Below are positions 14,667 through 23,000 of a stretch of 47,316 nucleotides of DNA, piece by piece. Every line of letters starts with the position of its first letter. Positions within the stretch are counted from its first letter, which is position 1. Location of the stretch: assembly GCA_016213525.1 (NCBI GenBank), contig JACRAE010000004.1, forward strand, positions 77,269-124,584, written 5' to 3'. The position numbers and the translations under genes were made by a program. This stretch comes from Candidatus Aenigmatarchaeota archaeon (GTDB lineage Archaea; Aenigmatarchaeota; Aenigmatarchaeia; CG10238-14; SCSR01). Under the pieces are notes generated by a model. That model was not told the origin of the DNA. It ran no database searches and saw nothing but the letters and a program-made list of their open reading frames with translations.

Positions 14667-15623
14667 TCACTTGCTACTAATCTCTTCTTGCAGGTTATGA
14701 AGCTCTTTTATCCTCTTCCAGGTGAGGGGGTGGGTTCGGAAAATCTCAGAAAATCTCGCCCATGCATTCTTCTTCTCCCACAGGACGGCGCTCCTGACCT
14801 CATCCTTCGTTATGTGAAGGTCTGAAAATTGGCTGGAGAAGTGCGACACTTCGAACCTAGACGTGTAGGGGTCGGCGATGAAGAAGGACCTAGCCGCGGA
14901 GTTGAACTCCGTCTTACTGAGGCCCAGTCCGTACGTTATCTTCGCGAGAGCGCTGGCGAGGTGGGCGGGATCTGAGTTCATGCCGCCGAACCTGTCCGCG
15001 TAGTACTCCCTCATCCTGGAGAAGAACATCACGAGGAGGTTCGTGACAAAATAAATTATCCACGCCGCTATACCCACCAATATCAGGTATCCGACGTCCC
15101 TCTTCTCGCCGCCCTTCGGCGCGAACACGAGGAACCTCGCCACGTAGAACGCGAGTATCGGTATCGCCGCGACTATCACCATGACGACCATGTCGTTGTG
15201 CTTCATGTGCCCAACCTCGTGCGCCAGCACCGCCTTGACCTCGTCCCTGCTCAACTTCCCCATGAGGCCGTTGGTGACGCAGAGATTGGCGGATTTGTTG
15301 GTGAGTCCGAATACGAACGCGTTGGGGTTACCGTCGTTCACGAGGAACATCTTCGGCGGCTTCAGGTGGTGCTTCTTACAAATTTTTATGACGAACTCCT
15401 GCGCCCAGTCATATTCATCTTTTTTCATCTCGCGCATGTTGGTCGTGAACTTGATTATATGGGGGCCTATGAGCCACTGTAAAAACAGCATCCCGACGGC
15501 AAGGCCGACGACCATGATGCCGCTCAGCTCGAAGTACAGCCCCACCATAGCCAGCAGCCCGAAGAGGAACCCGAACACCAACAGCATGGTGAGGGTCATT
15601 GTGACGACTAGTCCGAGGGGCAA
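14667..15623 (-). CDS. htpX: HtpX-type membrane zinc metalloprotease
   Basis: HtpX is an integral membrane M48 protease that degrades damaged membrane proteins. Two hydrophobic segments open the protein, and the zinc motif AHEVGHMKHND is near residue 140. Two more membrane segments lie at about 150-215, and the third ligand region YYADRFGG follows. The start is uncertain: TTG at 15623 gives 318 residues and lies near a TATA-like TAGATAAAAG (15655-15664, complement CTTTTATCTA). ATG at 15599 gives 310 residues with the same first helix. It is 48 bases downstream of the NAD(P)HX dehydratase gene and is probably in one operon with trmI. Confidence 0.9.
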   Translation of the reverse strand: MPLGLVVTMTLTMLLVFGFLFGLLAMVGLYFELSGIMVVGLAVGMLFLQWLIGPHIIKFTTNMREMKKDEYDWAQEFVIKICKKHHLKPPKMFLVNDGNPNAFVFGLTNKSANLCVTNGLMGKLSRDEVKAVLAHEVGHMKHNDMVVMVIVAAIPILAFYVARFLVFAPKGGEKRDVGYLILVGIAAWIIYFVTNLLVMFFSRMREYYADRFGGMNSDPAHLASALAKITYGLGLSKTEFNSAARSFFIADPYTSRFEVSHFSSQFSDLHITKDEVRSAVLWEKKNAWARFSEIFRTHPLTWKRIKELHNLQEEISSK

Positions 15624-15671
15624 TTCTATCGACCTAAAAGATTTGATGCGCGAGTAGATAAAAGTCTACCT

Positions 15672-16535
15672 TCAGGCGCGCCCTGAAATTATGTCAGGTA
15701 TTTTGTTCACGGCGTCGGTAGGAATCACGCCACCACCCGCCAGCTTCGATGCCAGGTCTCCGGCCCTGCCGTTAATGTATGCTGCGGCGCAAGCGGCGTC
15801 GTAGGCGGAAACCTTGTCCTTCCTTCTGGATATCAGCGCCCCGCACACGCCGGCCAGCATGTCGCCGAAGCCGCCCTTTGTCATGTTGACGTTGCCGGTC
15901 TTGTTCAGGGACACGTGGTCTCCGTCAGACACGACGTCTGTCGGACCCTTCAAAAGAATCGTCGTGCCCATCTTCTTAGCCCAATCTTTGACGGCCTTCG
16001 CCCTCTCCGGGACTTTGTCCGACACCTCCGCTCCAGTCATGTCTAGGAATTCGTTTGAATGGGGGGTGACGATCGCTTCCTTCCCGGTCAATATTTTGTT
16101 CTTTGCTCCAATCGCTCTAGCCGCGTCAGCGTCGACCACCATCGGCACGTCGAATCCCTCTATGATGTCTATTACCGCCTTGTTCGTAGAGTCTTTCCTC
16201 CACAACCCCGGGCCTATGACGAGTCCCGTTATTTTCATCTCCTTTGCGAAGTCCAAAACGAGGTCTAGGTGGTGCCTGTCGAGGTATTTCCCTTCCAACG
16301 GCATGCTGACGAAAGTCGGGAAGAAGGTCGCCGTAACGTCCATGGCCCTGGTCGGACCCGCGAAGTATACGGTGTCGCAGCCGGCCCTCAGGGCGGCGAG
16401 TCCTATCATTGCAGGGGCGCCGGTGAACATCTCACTCCCGGCCACAACGAGGAGTTTCCCATACTCTCCCTTGTGGGAATTCGGATCCCTCCGAGGGTAA
16501 ATCTTCTTGACAACAGAGCGGGCGACGGTCTCCAT
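15672..16535 (-). CDS. nnrD: ADP-dependent NAD(P)H-hydrate dehydratase
   Basis: This enzyme repairs hydrated NADH and NADPH, using ADP or ATP in a ribokinase-like fold. The 287-residue protein has KGEYGKLLVVAGS at the start of the domain, VIGPGLWR (usually GPGLGR), VDADA, VTPHSNEF, KGPTDVV and the signature NMTKGGFGDMLAGV with the catalytic Asp. It is the dehydratase half only; the YjeF_N epimerase domain found fused in many organisms is absent. The ATG at 16535 is chosen because a TATA-like GGATTTATC (16560-16568) is centred about 28 bases upstream. A GTG at 16580 would add 15 residues outside the domain. Confidence 0.93.
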   Translation of the reverse strand: METVARSVVKKIYPRRDPNSHKGEYGKLLVVAGSEMFTGAPAMIGLAALRAGCDTVYFAGPTRAMDVTATFFPTFVSMPLEGKYLDRHHLDLVLDFAKEMKITGLVIGPGLWRKDSTNKAVIDIIEGFDVPMVVDADAARAIGAKNKILTGKEAIVTPHSNEFLDMTGAEVSDKVPERAKAVKDWAKKMGTTILLKGPTDVVSDGDHVSLNKTGNVNMTKGGFGDMLAGVCGALISRRKDKVSAYDAACAAAYINGRAGDLASKLAGGGVIPTDAVNKIPDIISGRA

Positions 16536-16559
16536 CAAGGAATGATTCGTGTTCCGGAC

Positions 16560-16568
16560 TGATAAATC
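16560..16568 (-). promoter_or_regulatory. TATA box of nnrD
   Basis: GATTTATC is centred about 28 bases before the ATG at 16535, supporting the shorter start. Confidence 0.5.
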
Positions 16569-16636
16569 CAGCCCGCGCACAGACGCTTACGGGTGGTCCA
16601 TCATAGGAATCGGTGGAACCGGGCGGTATTGAAACC

Positions 16637-16645
16637 CTTTTAAAC
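16637..16645 (+). promoter_or_regulatory. TATA box of the nop5-fibrillarin operon
   Basis: CTTTTAAAC is centred about 26 bases before the ATG at 16667, supporting that start over an upstream in-frame ATG at 16613, which it would follow. Confidence 0.5.
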
Positions 16646-16666
16646 TGCACGCTCAGTATAGTTTCT

Positions 16667-17743
16667 ATGCGCGCGTACATAGTGTCCACCATAGTGGGCG
16701 TTTTCGCAGTGGACGAGAACAACAGGCTGCTCTCGTCGAAGGCCTTCCCGAAGGAGCCGAGGGAGGCCGCGGAGAAGCTGAAGCTGTCAGAGATAGAGAT
16801 GCTGGACGAGGAAAGGTTCGTGCGCGACGTGCTGGGGAAGAAGGGCTTCAGGGAGTTCATATTTGGTTATAGGAAGGCCGGCGTCAAGCACGTCGAGCCC
16901 AACAGCCCGGCAGAGCAGTTCGTCAAGGACAACGTCAGGAAGTTGGCAGTGGACGCGAAGATCTTCTCGAACCCCGCGGACCTCAACCAGTTTTTGACCA
17001 AGGCCACGATAGAGCTGGCCAAGGTCCACATCAAGAAGTCCATACAAAGGGACAGCCTCGTGGTGCAGGCGAACGGCGCCCTCGAAGATTTGGACAAGTC
17101 GATAAACATCTACATGGAGAGGTTGCGCGAGTGGTACGGCCTCCACTTCCCCGAGATGGATCGAGCAGTCTCGGGCCATGAGAAGTTCGCCACGTTGGTC
17201 GCGAAGTTCGGCGACAGGGAGAACGTGACCGACGCAGACGTCGAGGGGCTGAAGAAGAACAGCATGGGCGCGGACCTGGAGGACGAGGACATCAGGATGA
17301 TGCAGTCGTTCGCCGGCAAGATACTCGAGATGTACAAGCTCCGCGAGGACATGGTCAGTTATGTGGAGGGGATACTGAAGAAGGTCGCGCCGAACCTTCT
17401 GGACGTCGCGGGCGTGTCGCTGGCGATGAGGATGATCGCGAAGTCCGGCGGCCTTGCAAGACTGTCAAGGATGCCCTCTTCCACAATACAATTGATAGGG
17501 GCGGAGAAGGCGCTGTTCAGGTTCCTCAAGGGCAAGGGAAGGTCGCCGAGGCACGGCATAATCTTCGGGCACCCTCTGATACAGGGCGCGAGGGACGAGC
17601 ACAGGGGCAAGCTCGCCAGGCTCGTCGCGTCGAAGATGTCCATCGCCGCGAAGCTCGACTTCTACGGCAAGGAGTACAGGGGCGACAAGTTGAAGAAAGA
17701 GCTGACGGAAAAAGCGAAGACGATAGTCTCTTCGAAGGCCTGA
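16667..17743 (+). CDS. nop5: Nop5 (Nop56/58-type), box C/D RNP core protein
   Basis: Nop5 bridges L7Ae-bound box C/D guide RNA and fibrillarin in the 2'-O-methylation complex. From ATG 16667 the protein is 358 residues. It has an N-terminal fibrillarin-binding domain (to about 110), a long coiled coil around 120-235, and the Nop domain at about 240-350 with GGLARLSRMPSSTIQLIGAE and HGIIFGHPLI, the most conserved signatures. A charged C-terminal tail (KLKKELTEKAK) follows. Fibrillarin starts nine bases after the stop, the standard archaeal operon. Confidence 0.95.
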   Translation: MRAYIVSTIVGVFAVDENNRLLSSKAFPKEPREAAEKLKLSEIEMLDEERFVRDVLGKKGFREFIFGYRKAGVKHVEPNSPAEQFVKDNVRKLAVDAKIFSNPADLNQFLTKATIELAKVHIKKSIQRDSLVVQANGALEDLDKSINIYMERLREWYGLHFPEMDRAVSGHEKFATLVAKFGDRENVTDADVEGLKKNSMGADLEDEDIRMMQSFAGKILEMYKLREDMVSYVEGILKKVAPNLLDVAGVSLAMRMIAKSGGLARLSRMPSSTIQLIGAEKALFRFLKGKGRSPRHGIIFGHPLIQGARDEHRGKLARLVASKMSIAAKLDFYGKEYRGDKLKKELTEKAKTIVSSKA

Positions 17744-17752
17744 GGTCGTCCC

Positions 17753-18412
17753 ATGAACAGGATATTCGATGGCGTCTTCGTCGACCGTGGCGATTTTTTC
17801 ACGAGGAACATGGTCCCGGGCAGGAGGGTTTACGGCGAGGACCTTGCGAGGAGTCAGGGGATTGAGTATAGGCGCTGGGACTTCACCAGGAGCAAGCCGG
17901 CAGCGGCGCTAAAAAACGGAATTAGGAATTTTCCTTTACACGAAGGCATGAAGATCCTCTATCTAGGCGTGGCGAGCGGCACCACTGCGTCGCACTTCTC
18001 GGACATAGTGGGGCTGGAAGGGATGATATACGGGGTGGACATAAGCCAGCGCGTCCTCAGGCAGATAATACCCATAGCGGAGGAGAGGGGCAACATAGCT
18101 CCGATACTCGGGGACACGAGGAAGCCGGAGGAGTATGCGGGCCTGATACTGGAGAAGGTCGATTTAGTTTTCGAGGACGTCGCGAGCGACGACCAAATCC
18201 CGATTCTGATAAGGAACTGCGACAAGTTCCTGAGGAGCGGCGGCTTCGCGATGATAGCGATAAAATCACAGAGCATAGACGTGGTCAAGAGCCCGAAGGA
18301 AGTGTACAGGGAGTGTGTCGGGGAGCTGGAGAAGAACTTCGAAATTTTGGAAAAAGTCGAGCTGGACCCCCACGAGAAGCACCATCTAATGGTTGTGATG
18401 AGGAAGAAGTGA
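17753..18412 (+). CDS. flpA: Fibrillarin-like rRNA/tRNA 2'-O-methyltransferase
   Basis: Fibrillarin is the catalytic subunit of the box C/D RNP, methylating ribose 2'-OH on rRNA and tRNA with S-adenosylmethionine. The 219 residues have the family start (MNRIFDGVFVDRGDFFTRN), motif I ILYLGVASGTTASHFSDIVG, GVDISQRVLR, ILGDTRKPEEY, VFEDVASDDQ and MIAIKSQSIDV, ending in the PHEKHHLMVVMRKK strand. The K-D-K-H type active-site surroundings appear intact. The last 27 bases overlap the 3' end of the convergent minD-like gene. Confidence 0.96.
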   Translation: MNRIFDGVFVDRGDFFTRNMVPGRRVYGEDLARSQGIEYRRWDFTRSKPAAALKNGIRNFPLHEGMKILYLGVASGTTASHFSDIVGLEGMIYGVDISQRVLRQIIPIAEERGNIAPILGDTRKPEEYAGLILEKVDLVFEDVASDDQIPILIRNCDKFLRSGGFAMIAIKSQSIDVVKSPKEVYRECVGELEKNFEILEKVELDPHEKHHLMVVMRKK

Positions 18413-19123
18413 CTGGAACAGGCCCTTCCTATATTCCGTGCCGGCGACCGTGGCCGCCAGCTTGAAGAAGTCCTCGCTCTTGTGCCTGTCATAGAAGACC
18501 ATCGGGGTCCTCGCGGCCTGGCTCTTCAGGAAGTCCTCGTCATTTTTGATTGAGGCCAGTATCGGCAGCTCGACCAGATCGGAAATCTGGTCTACGGGCA
18601 CCTCAAACCATTTGTTGACGTGCCTGTTCACCACGATTCCTATGGGATTGGCCCCGGCCCTGACAGCCGCATGCTTCAGCTTAATCGCGTCTGCAATTGA
18701 CGCCACCGTAGGGTTCACCACGATGATAACCTCGTCGCTGGCGCCGAGCGCCCCAATAGCCTCCTTTCCGAGGCCCGGCGCCGAGTCCAGTATGGCAAAG
18801 TCGAAGTCATCGAACGTCTCCTTCACGTTCTGCTTTATCTTCGACAGGTTCACATGCTCGTGTCCGAACATACCAAGCGAGGACGGTATCATGAACATGT
18901 TGTATTGGGGATGCAGGGCGTCTTCCAGCCTGTCTCCGTTCACCACATGGTCATTTATCGTAGTTTGAGGTATGACTCCGAACTCGACGGCTAGATGGGA
19001 CGTTGTCATGTGGAGGTCTATAAGGGTGACTTTCTTGTTCATCAACCCGAGTGCACATGCCAGGTTTATGGCGGTCGTGGTCTTCCCCGAGCCGCCCTTG
19101 CCGACTATGCCTATGGTCTTCAT
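18386..19123 (-). CDS. MinD/ParA-family P-loop ATPase
   Basis: This 245-residue ATPase has the deviant Walker A KGGSGKTTTAINLA at its N terminus, switch-type DSAPGLGKEAIGAL near 115-130 and the VVNPTVASIADAIK segment typical of MinD-like proteins. Such ATPases position membrane or surface structures, or chromosomes, through ATP-driven dimer cycles. The start at 19123 places MKTIGIVGKGG at the beginning of the fold; a longer frame to 19213 adds 30 out-of-family residues that overlap the upstream gene. It is coupled to the winged-helix gene by an ATGA overlap. It is close to, but divergent from, the giant surface-protein operon, so a link is possible but unproven. Confidence 0.88.
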   Translation of the reverse strand: MKTIGIVGKGGSGKTTTAINLACALGLMNKKVTLIDLHMTTSHLAVEFGVIPQTTINDHVVNGDRLEDALHPQYNMFMIPSSLGMFGHEHVNLSKIKQNVKETFDDFDFAILDSAPGLGKEAIGALGASDEVIIVVNPTVASIADAIKLKHAAVRAGANPIGIVVNRHVNKWFEVPVDQISDLVELPILASIKNDEDFLKSQAARTPMVFYDRHKSEDFFKLAATVAGTEYRKGLFQSLLPHHNH

Positions 19124-19521
19124 TGTTTCACCAGCTTGTAGAACTTCTGCCTGTCCACTAGGACGCCCTCTACCTTGCCTTCGATCATGAGCTCGCGGAA
19201 GTATTCGCTGCACCTGGTCCTCGAGAGGCCCAGAACGTCGCTCATCTGGGACGCGGTCAGCCTCTTCCTCTCCTGAAGCGCGGTCAGAACCTTATCCTTT
19301 ATCCTGCTCTTCCTGAAACCGTCGTCTTGCTCCTCTGCAGGAGCGGCCTTCTCCAGCCTCTCCAGCCTCTTGATTATCTCGCCCAGCTTGTCTTCCGACT
19401 TGAACGAGAGGAGAACCTCCTGCCTGCCGGTTGCAATAGTCGGCGTATGGTGATTCCTGAGTAGGAAGGGCTTGATTTTCTGCAAAAATAGTATCTGATC
19501 TTCCCTGAGCTGCTTGTTCAT
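19120..19521 (-). CDS. Winged-helix protein coupled to the MinD-like ATPase
   Basis: This 133-residue protein has an N-terminal helical part (NKQLREDQILFLQKIKPFLL), a charged coiled-coil stretch LGEIIKRLERLEKA near 62-75, and a C-terminal winged helix at about 85-130. In that domain, RLTASQMSDVLGLSRTRCSEYFRELMIEGKV forms the helix-turn-helix and FYKLVKQ the wing. The ATG at 19521 is supported by CTTAAACC at 19546-19555, about 29 bases upstream; a longer frame to 19602 would run past that box. It is probably a regulator of its own operon. The ATGA overlap implies tight stoichiometry with the ATPase. Confidence 0.8.
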   Translation of the reverse strand: MNKQLREDQILFLQKIKPFLLRNHHTPTIATGRQEVLLSFKSEDKLGEIIKRLERLEKAAPAEEQDDGFRKSRIKDKVLTALQERKRLTASQMSDVLGLSRTRCSEYFRELMIEGKVEGVLVDRQKFYKLVKQ

Positions 19522-19618
19522 GTTGATTATCTGTGAACTTTCTCTCTTAAACCTTAATTTTGGCCTTAAAATGGGGTTTAGAGGCGTCTGGAGGCATTCC
19601 ATCGTTCAAGTGTCGAAG

Positions 19619-19633
19619 TGTCGACAGTCGACA
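19619..19633. promoter_or_regulatory. Perfect palindrome TGTCGAC-A-GTCGACA
   Basis: A seven-base inverted repeat surrounds one central base, preceded by an extra TGTCGA at 19611-19616. It lies about 70 bases upstream of the minus-strand promoter and about 155 upstream of the plus-strand promoter, so it could act on either operon. Confidence 0.5.
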
Positions 19634-19773
19634 GGTGCTATTTTCTATGAACTTTCTGGCGAAAAACAAGTCGCGAGAAAATACCCTCTCAGAACAGCTC
19701 AATTCCATCATTAAACACGTCCTATAGCGCTCTAAAGTTCACTTCTCGATTGATAGAGACACGCTATATGGTT

Positions 19774-19787
19774 CGACACATGTGTTG
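19774..19787 (+). promoter_or_regulatory. Palindromic operator candidate CGACACATGTGTTG
   Basis: The inner ten bases, ACACATGTGT, are perfectly palindromic, and the 14-base word has one mismatched pair. It ends next to the TATA-like TAATTAAC at 19788-19795, where a bound regulator would compete with TBP/TFB. Confidence 0.5.
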
Positions 19788-19795
19788 TAATTAAC
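19788..19795 (+). promoter_or_regulatory. TATA-like box of the giant-protein operon
   Basis: TAATTAAC is centred about 29 bases before the ATG at 19821. CTATATGG at about 19765-19772 is an alternative. Confidence 0.45.
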
Positions 19796-19820
19796 TGTCC
19801 AAGACCGGTGCATCATCTTA

Positions 19821-20060
19821 ATGAATAGAGAGAAAGAAACTCGAGAGAAGATACTGGAAGTGCTTAGTCGGAACTCCGGCGGCCTGACGATTCTCGACGT
19901 CGCTCGACATGTCGGAGCCCATCGACACACCGTCACAAAGTACATCTACGAGCTGGTCGGGGCGAACATCGTCACGATGAGGAAGATCAGCAGCGCAAAA
20001 GTCTGCTATCTGACGGAGCCCGGAAGCCAGCCAACTGTCGAGGAGGAAACCGACAGATGA
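19821..20060 (+). CDS. Small winged-helix protein, first gene of the giant-protein operon
   Basis: This 79-residue protein is almost entirely one winged helix. REKILEVLSRNSGGLTILDVARHVGAHRHTVTKYIYELVGANIV gives three helices with HRHTVTKYIYEL as recognition helix, and MRKISSAKVCYLTE forms the wing. An acidic tail follows. No sensor domain is present. Its stop overlaps the start of the 9,013-codon gene as ATGA. Its own 3' end provides a strong ribosome binding site (GGAGG at 20042-20046) for that gene, so the two are translationally coupled. An autoregulatory role through the palindrome next to its TATA box is a reasonable inference. Confidence 0.82.
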   Translation: MNREKETREKILEVLSRNSGGLTILDVARHVGAHRHTVTKYIYELVGANIVTMRKISSAKVCYLTEPGSQPTVEEETDR

Positions 20061-23000
20061 GAACATCGCCCAGAACGGGACGCACGGGTTCCGTCACGAG
20101 CGGTCCGAACGAATCTTATGGTTCGGGCGGCGCGGCCATTTCGAAGCTTTCGGTCGGCATATTCGCGGCCGTGGCGCTACTGCTGGCCGGTCTAATGTTG
20201 CCGAACTCCAGCATAACCGGGCTCTTCATCGGAGACGAGAATGCCACATCTGAGCAGTCCGAAGCCGAACAGACGGCCGAAGAACCAGGATCCTCGGAGG
20301 ACGTCGGTCAGCAAAGCGAATCGGAGCAGACAACTGTCGACGAAACTACCCCCGAAACTCCCGCAGACCAGCCATCCGATTCACAAACGAACGAGTCGAC
20401 GCCAATCGACAGTTCCGATCCGTCCCTTGAGGGCAATGTCACAGATGTGGAGGAGAAACAGACGGGAGGGAACGCCACCACAACAAACGACACCATAGAA
20501 ATTATATCAAATGCGACAGGGACGAGCCCAGTCGAAGAGGAACAGCCGGCAGAGAACCAGATAGTGGATGTCCCTGTGGACACGTTTGTGTCCAAACCCC
20601 TGATTCTGAGTTACGGCACGGACGTCGGGGCGAAGAGGAGCAACGCCACCAGGAGCGCCATCCTATGGGCGAGGGCGGAGAACAGCACGGGAGTGATTTT
20701 TACAGTCAATGGCACCAATTACGAGGGCGCTCACAACGGGAGCCATTACAATGTTATATTTTTAGAAAGGGGCGTCTACTTCCTCACGAGCCTGCAGGCT
20801 TACAACTCGGCAGGCAACTTCGATGAACGGAATTCCACCCTGAACTTTACCATAAGGAAGGCGACCCTGGGGAAGATAGACGTCAGGCTGCCCAAGGACG
20901 CGTTCAGGGTAGGCGAGAAGATATCCTTCAGCGCGGTGCTTGATCAGGACATATTCGACAAGGTGGAGGCGAAGAGGAAGGCGCCGAGGGGATTCGGGGC
21001 GTCGGCGGCCTCCCAGCCGTTCAAGATAAGCCTGGTCGATCCGGAAGGGAGGGAAAGCCCCATACAGTTCTCCGATTCGGGGGAGGAGAAGGACGCCGTG
21101 CTCGACACCTCAATGGGCTTCAGGCCCGGGGTCTACAAAATCAAGGTCTCTGCCCTCGCAGGAACTGCGGACGAGGAGACGGTCTATTCCGAGTTCTCGC
21201 TCGGCCTCGTCAACATCAACACGAAGAAGAGCATATACACGCCCGGCGAGAACGCGACGATTATAGTCGGAGTTCTGAATCCGATAGGGTCTAGGGTCAA
21301 CGACGCGGCGGTGCTCGTCACCGTGACGTCGCCGTCGGGCAGCTCGCACAGCTACACCTACAATCCGATAACGGACTCGGGTGAGATTAAGAACCTAGAT
21401 GACGGAACCTACACACTCAACCACCCGGTGCAGGAGACCGGCAACTTCACGATATTCGCCTCAGCCGAGAGCGCCGACACAACCTCCAACTACACGACCT
21501 ACTTCGAGTCCAGGAGCAGCGTCGACTTCGAGATAGAGAGGGCCGGCCCCACCGTGACGTACCTGGACGGGGAGAGGTTCCAGATCCACATAACGCCGAA
21601 GATCTCGGCCTCTGGGGTCTCGTTCACGGAGTACGTCCCCCTCAACTGGAACATATCGACGGACGGTATTGTGGCGAACAACCCGGGCAACAAGTCGATA
21701 ACGTGGACCTTGGGGAACGTCGAGGCGGGAAAGAAATATACGGTGAAGTACACCTTCGACCCCCCAGACATCTCTCCGTATCTCGCGCTAGTAGGGCCGG
21801 CGAAAGTCTCCCACAGCGCCGGGGAGTTCAACGAGGCGAGGCAGTGGACCGTGGGCATAGACGCTCTGTTCCTCTACTACGTCAAATGGACCTGGAGGTA
21901 CGGCAGCTCGCTTAACGTCACGGACCAAAACACCCTGTGCAGGGGAATGGTCTATAATGTTTCCATGCTCATGACAGACGAGGCGGACGACACGGCCACG
22001 TCCTCTGCCACACAGGGGCTCCAGGTACTGCCTGAGGGGTCAGGCGCGTATACAAACTTGCCTTCCAGCGGGTGGGATTATTGGGGAGGGATGATAAATT
22101 CCCAGACGGTAACGACGGAGCTAGGAACTACCAATAGCTGCGTCAACGGCGCGTCAGACCAGTGTTACTTCTCCAATAGGACGGTCAACATCACGAACGC
22201 GACCTCCACGGGGAACTACAAGATTAAACTGACGACGACTGTGAACCCTGGGGCATTCCAAGACAGCACCAACATAATCGACGTCCGTGTAATCAACTGT
22301 ACGGACGCGAACCTGGCGAGGGACATAAAAATATACTCCCCGTCCGGCGAGGACGGCACCGTAATGAAGGGAAACATGGGGAGGATTGCGGTCCCAGTCG
22401 CGAACTACAACGGTACTAACTCTGTCCAGACTAACGTCACTGTGGCAATTTTAGACGGCACGACCGAGTTAGGATGGTTCTTCTGGGACAACAAAACACA
22501 GAATGCCACTATAACAAGGTCGCTCAGCAACTCATCGTTCAATCAATCAGTGTTCACTTGGAGGTTCGAGGTCCCGGACGATGCAACCCAGAAAACCTAC
22601 ACTCTGAGGGTCTACATAAATCACAACGGCACTTCAAGCAACGTCACCTACACAAAGTCCTTCACTCTGCAGGCATCCGAGGAAGGAGGCGTCGAACCCG
22701 TGGCCATCTACACGGCACCGTCCTACAACTATCCATGCGACGAGGCGACCGCGTCCGGCGAGCAGTGGGGAATTAACGTCTGCAACTACGGCGACAACAA
22801 CCTGACGGTGAACATATCCACGGAGCTGACGGGAAAATCCATCTCACAAACACAGGCTCCTATCCTGTTGGCTGGGGTGAACGCCACCATAACGACATCC
22901 GCCTTGAACTGGGTCTCACAGAAGATAGACACGTCGTCCTGCTTCAACGGGGCCTTCAGGTTCCGCGGGCCTGAGGACGTGGGGGTTAACGGAGGCGAGC

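Larger units (their letters stand above)
19522..19820. other. 299-base divergent regulatory region
   Basis: No gene is seen. The region separates the minus-strand winged-helix/MinD operon from the plus-strand giant-protein operon. It holds a TATA-like box for each side (19546-19555 and 19788-19795), a perfect palindrome at 19619-19633 and a near-perfect palindrome at 19774-19787. The word TGTCGA or its complement occurs at 19611, 19619, 19628 and 19773, which suggests binding of a shared regulator. Confidence 0.6.

Noticed and set aside
19905..19914. Palindrome CGACATGTCG inside the small winged-helix gene as a second operator
   Set aside because: It falls in the coding helix-turn-helix region and is short; codon choice alone can explain it.
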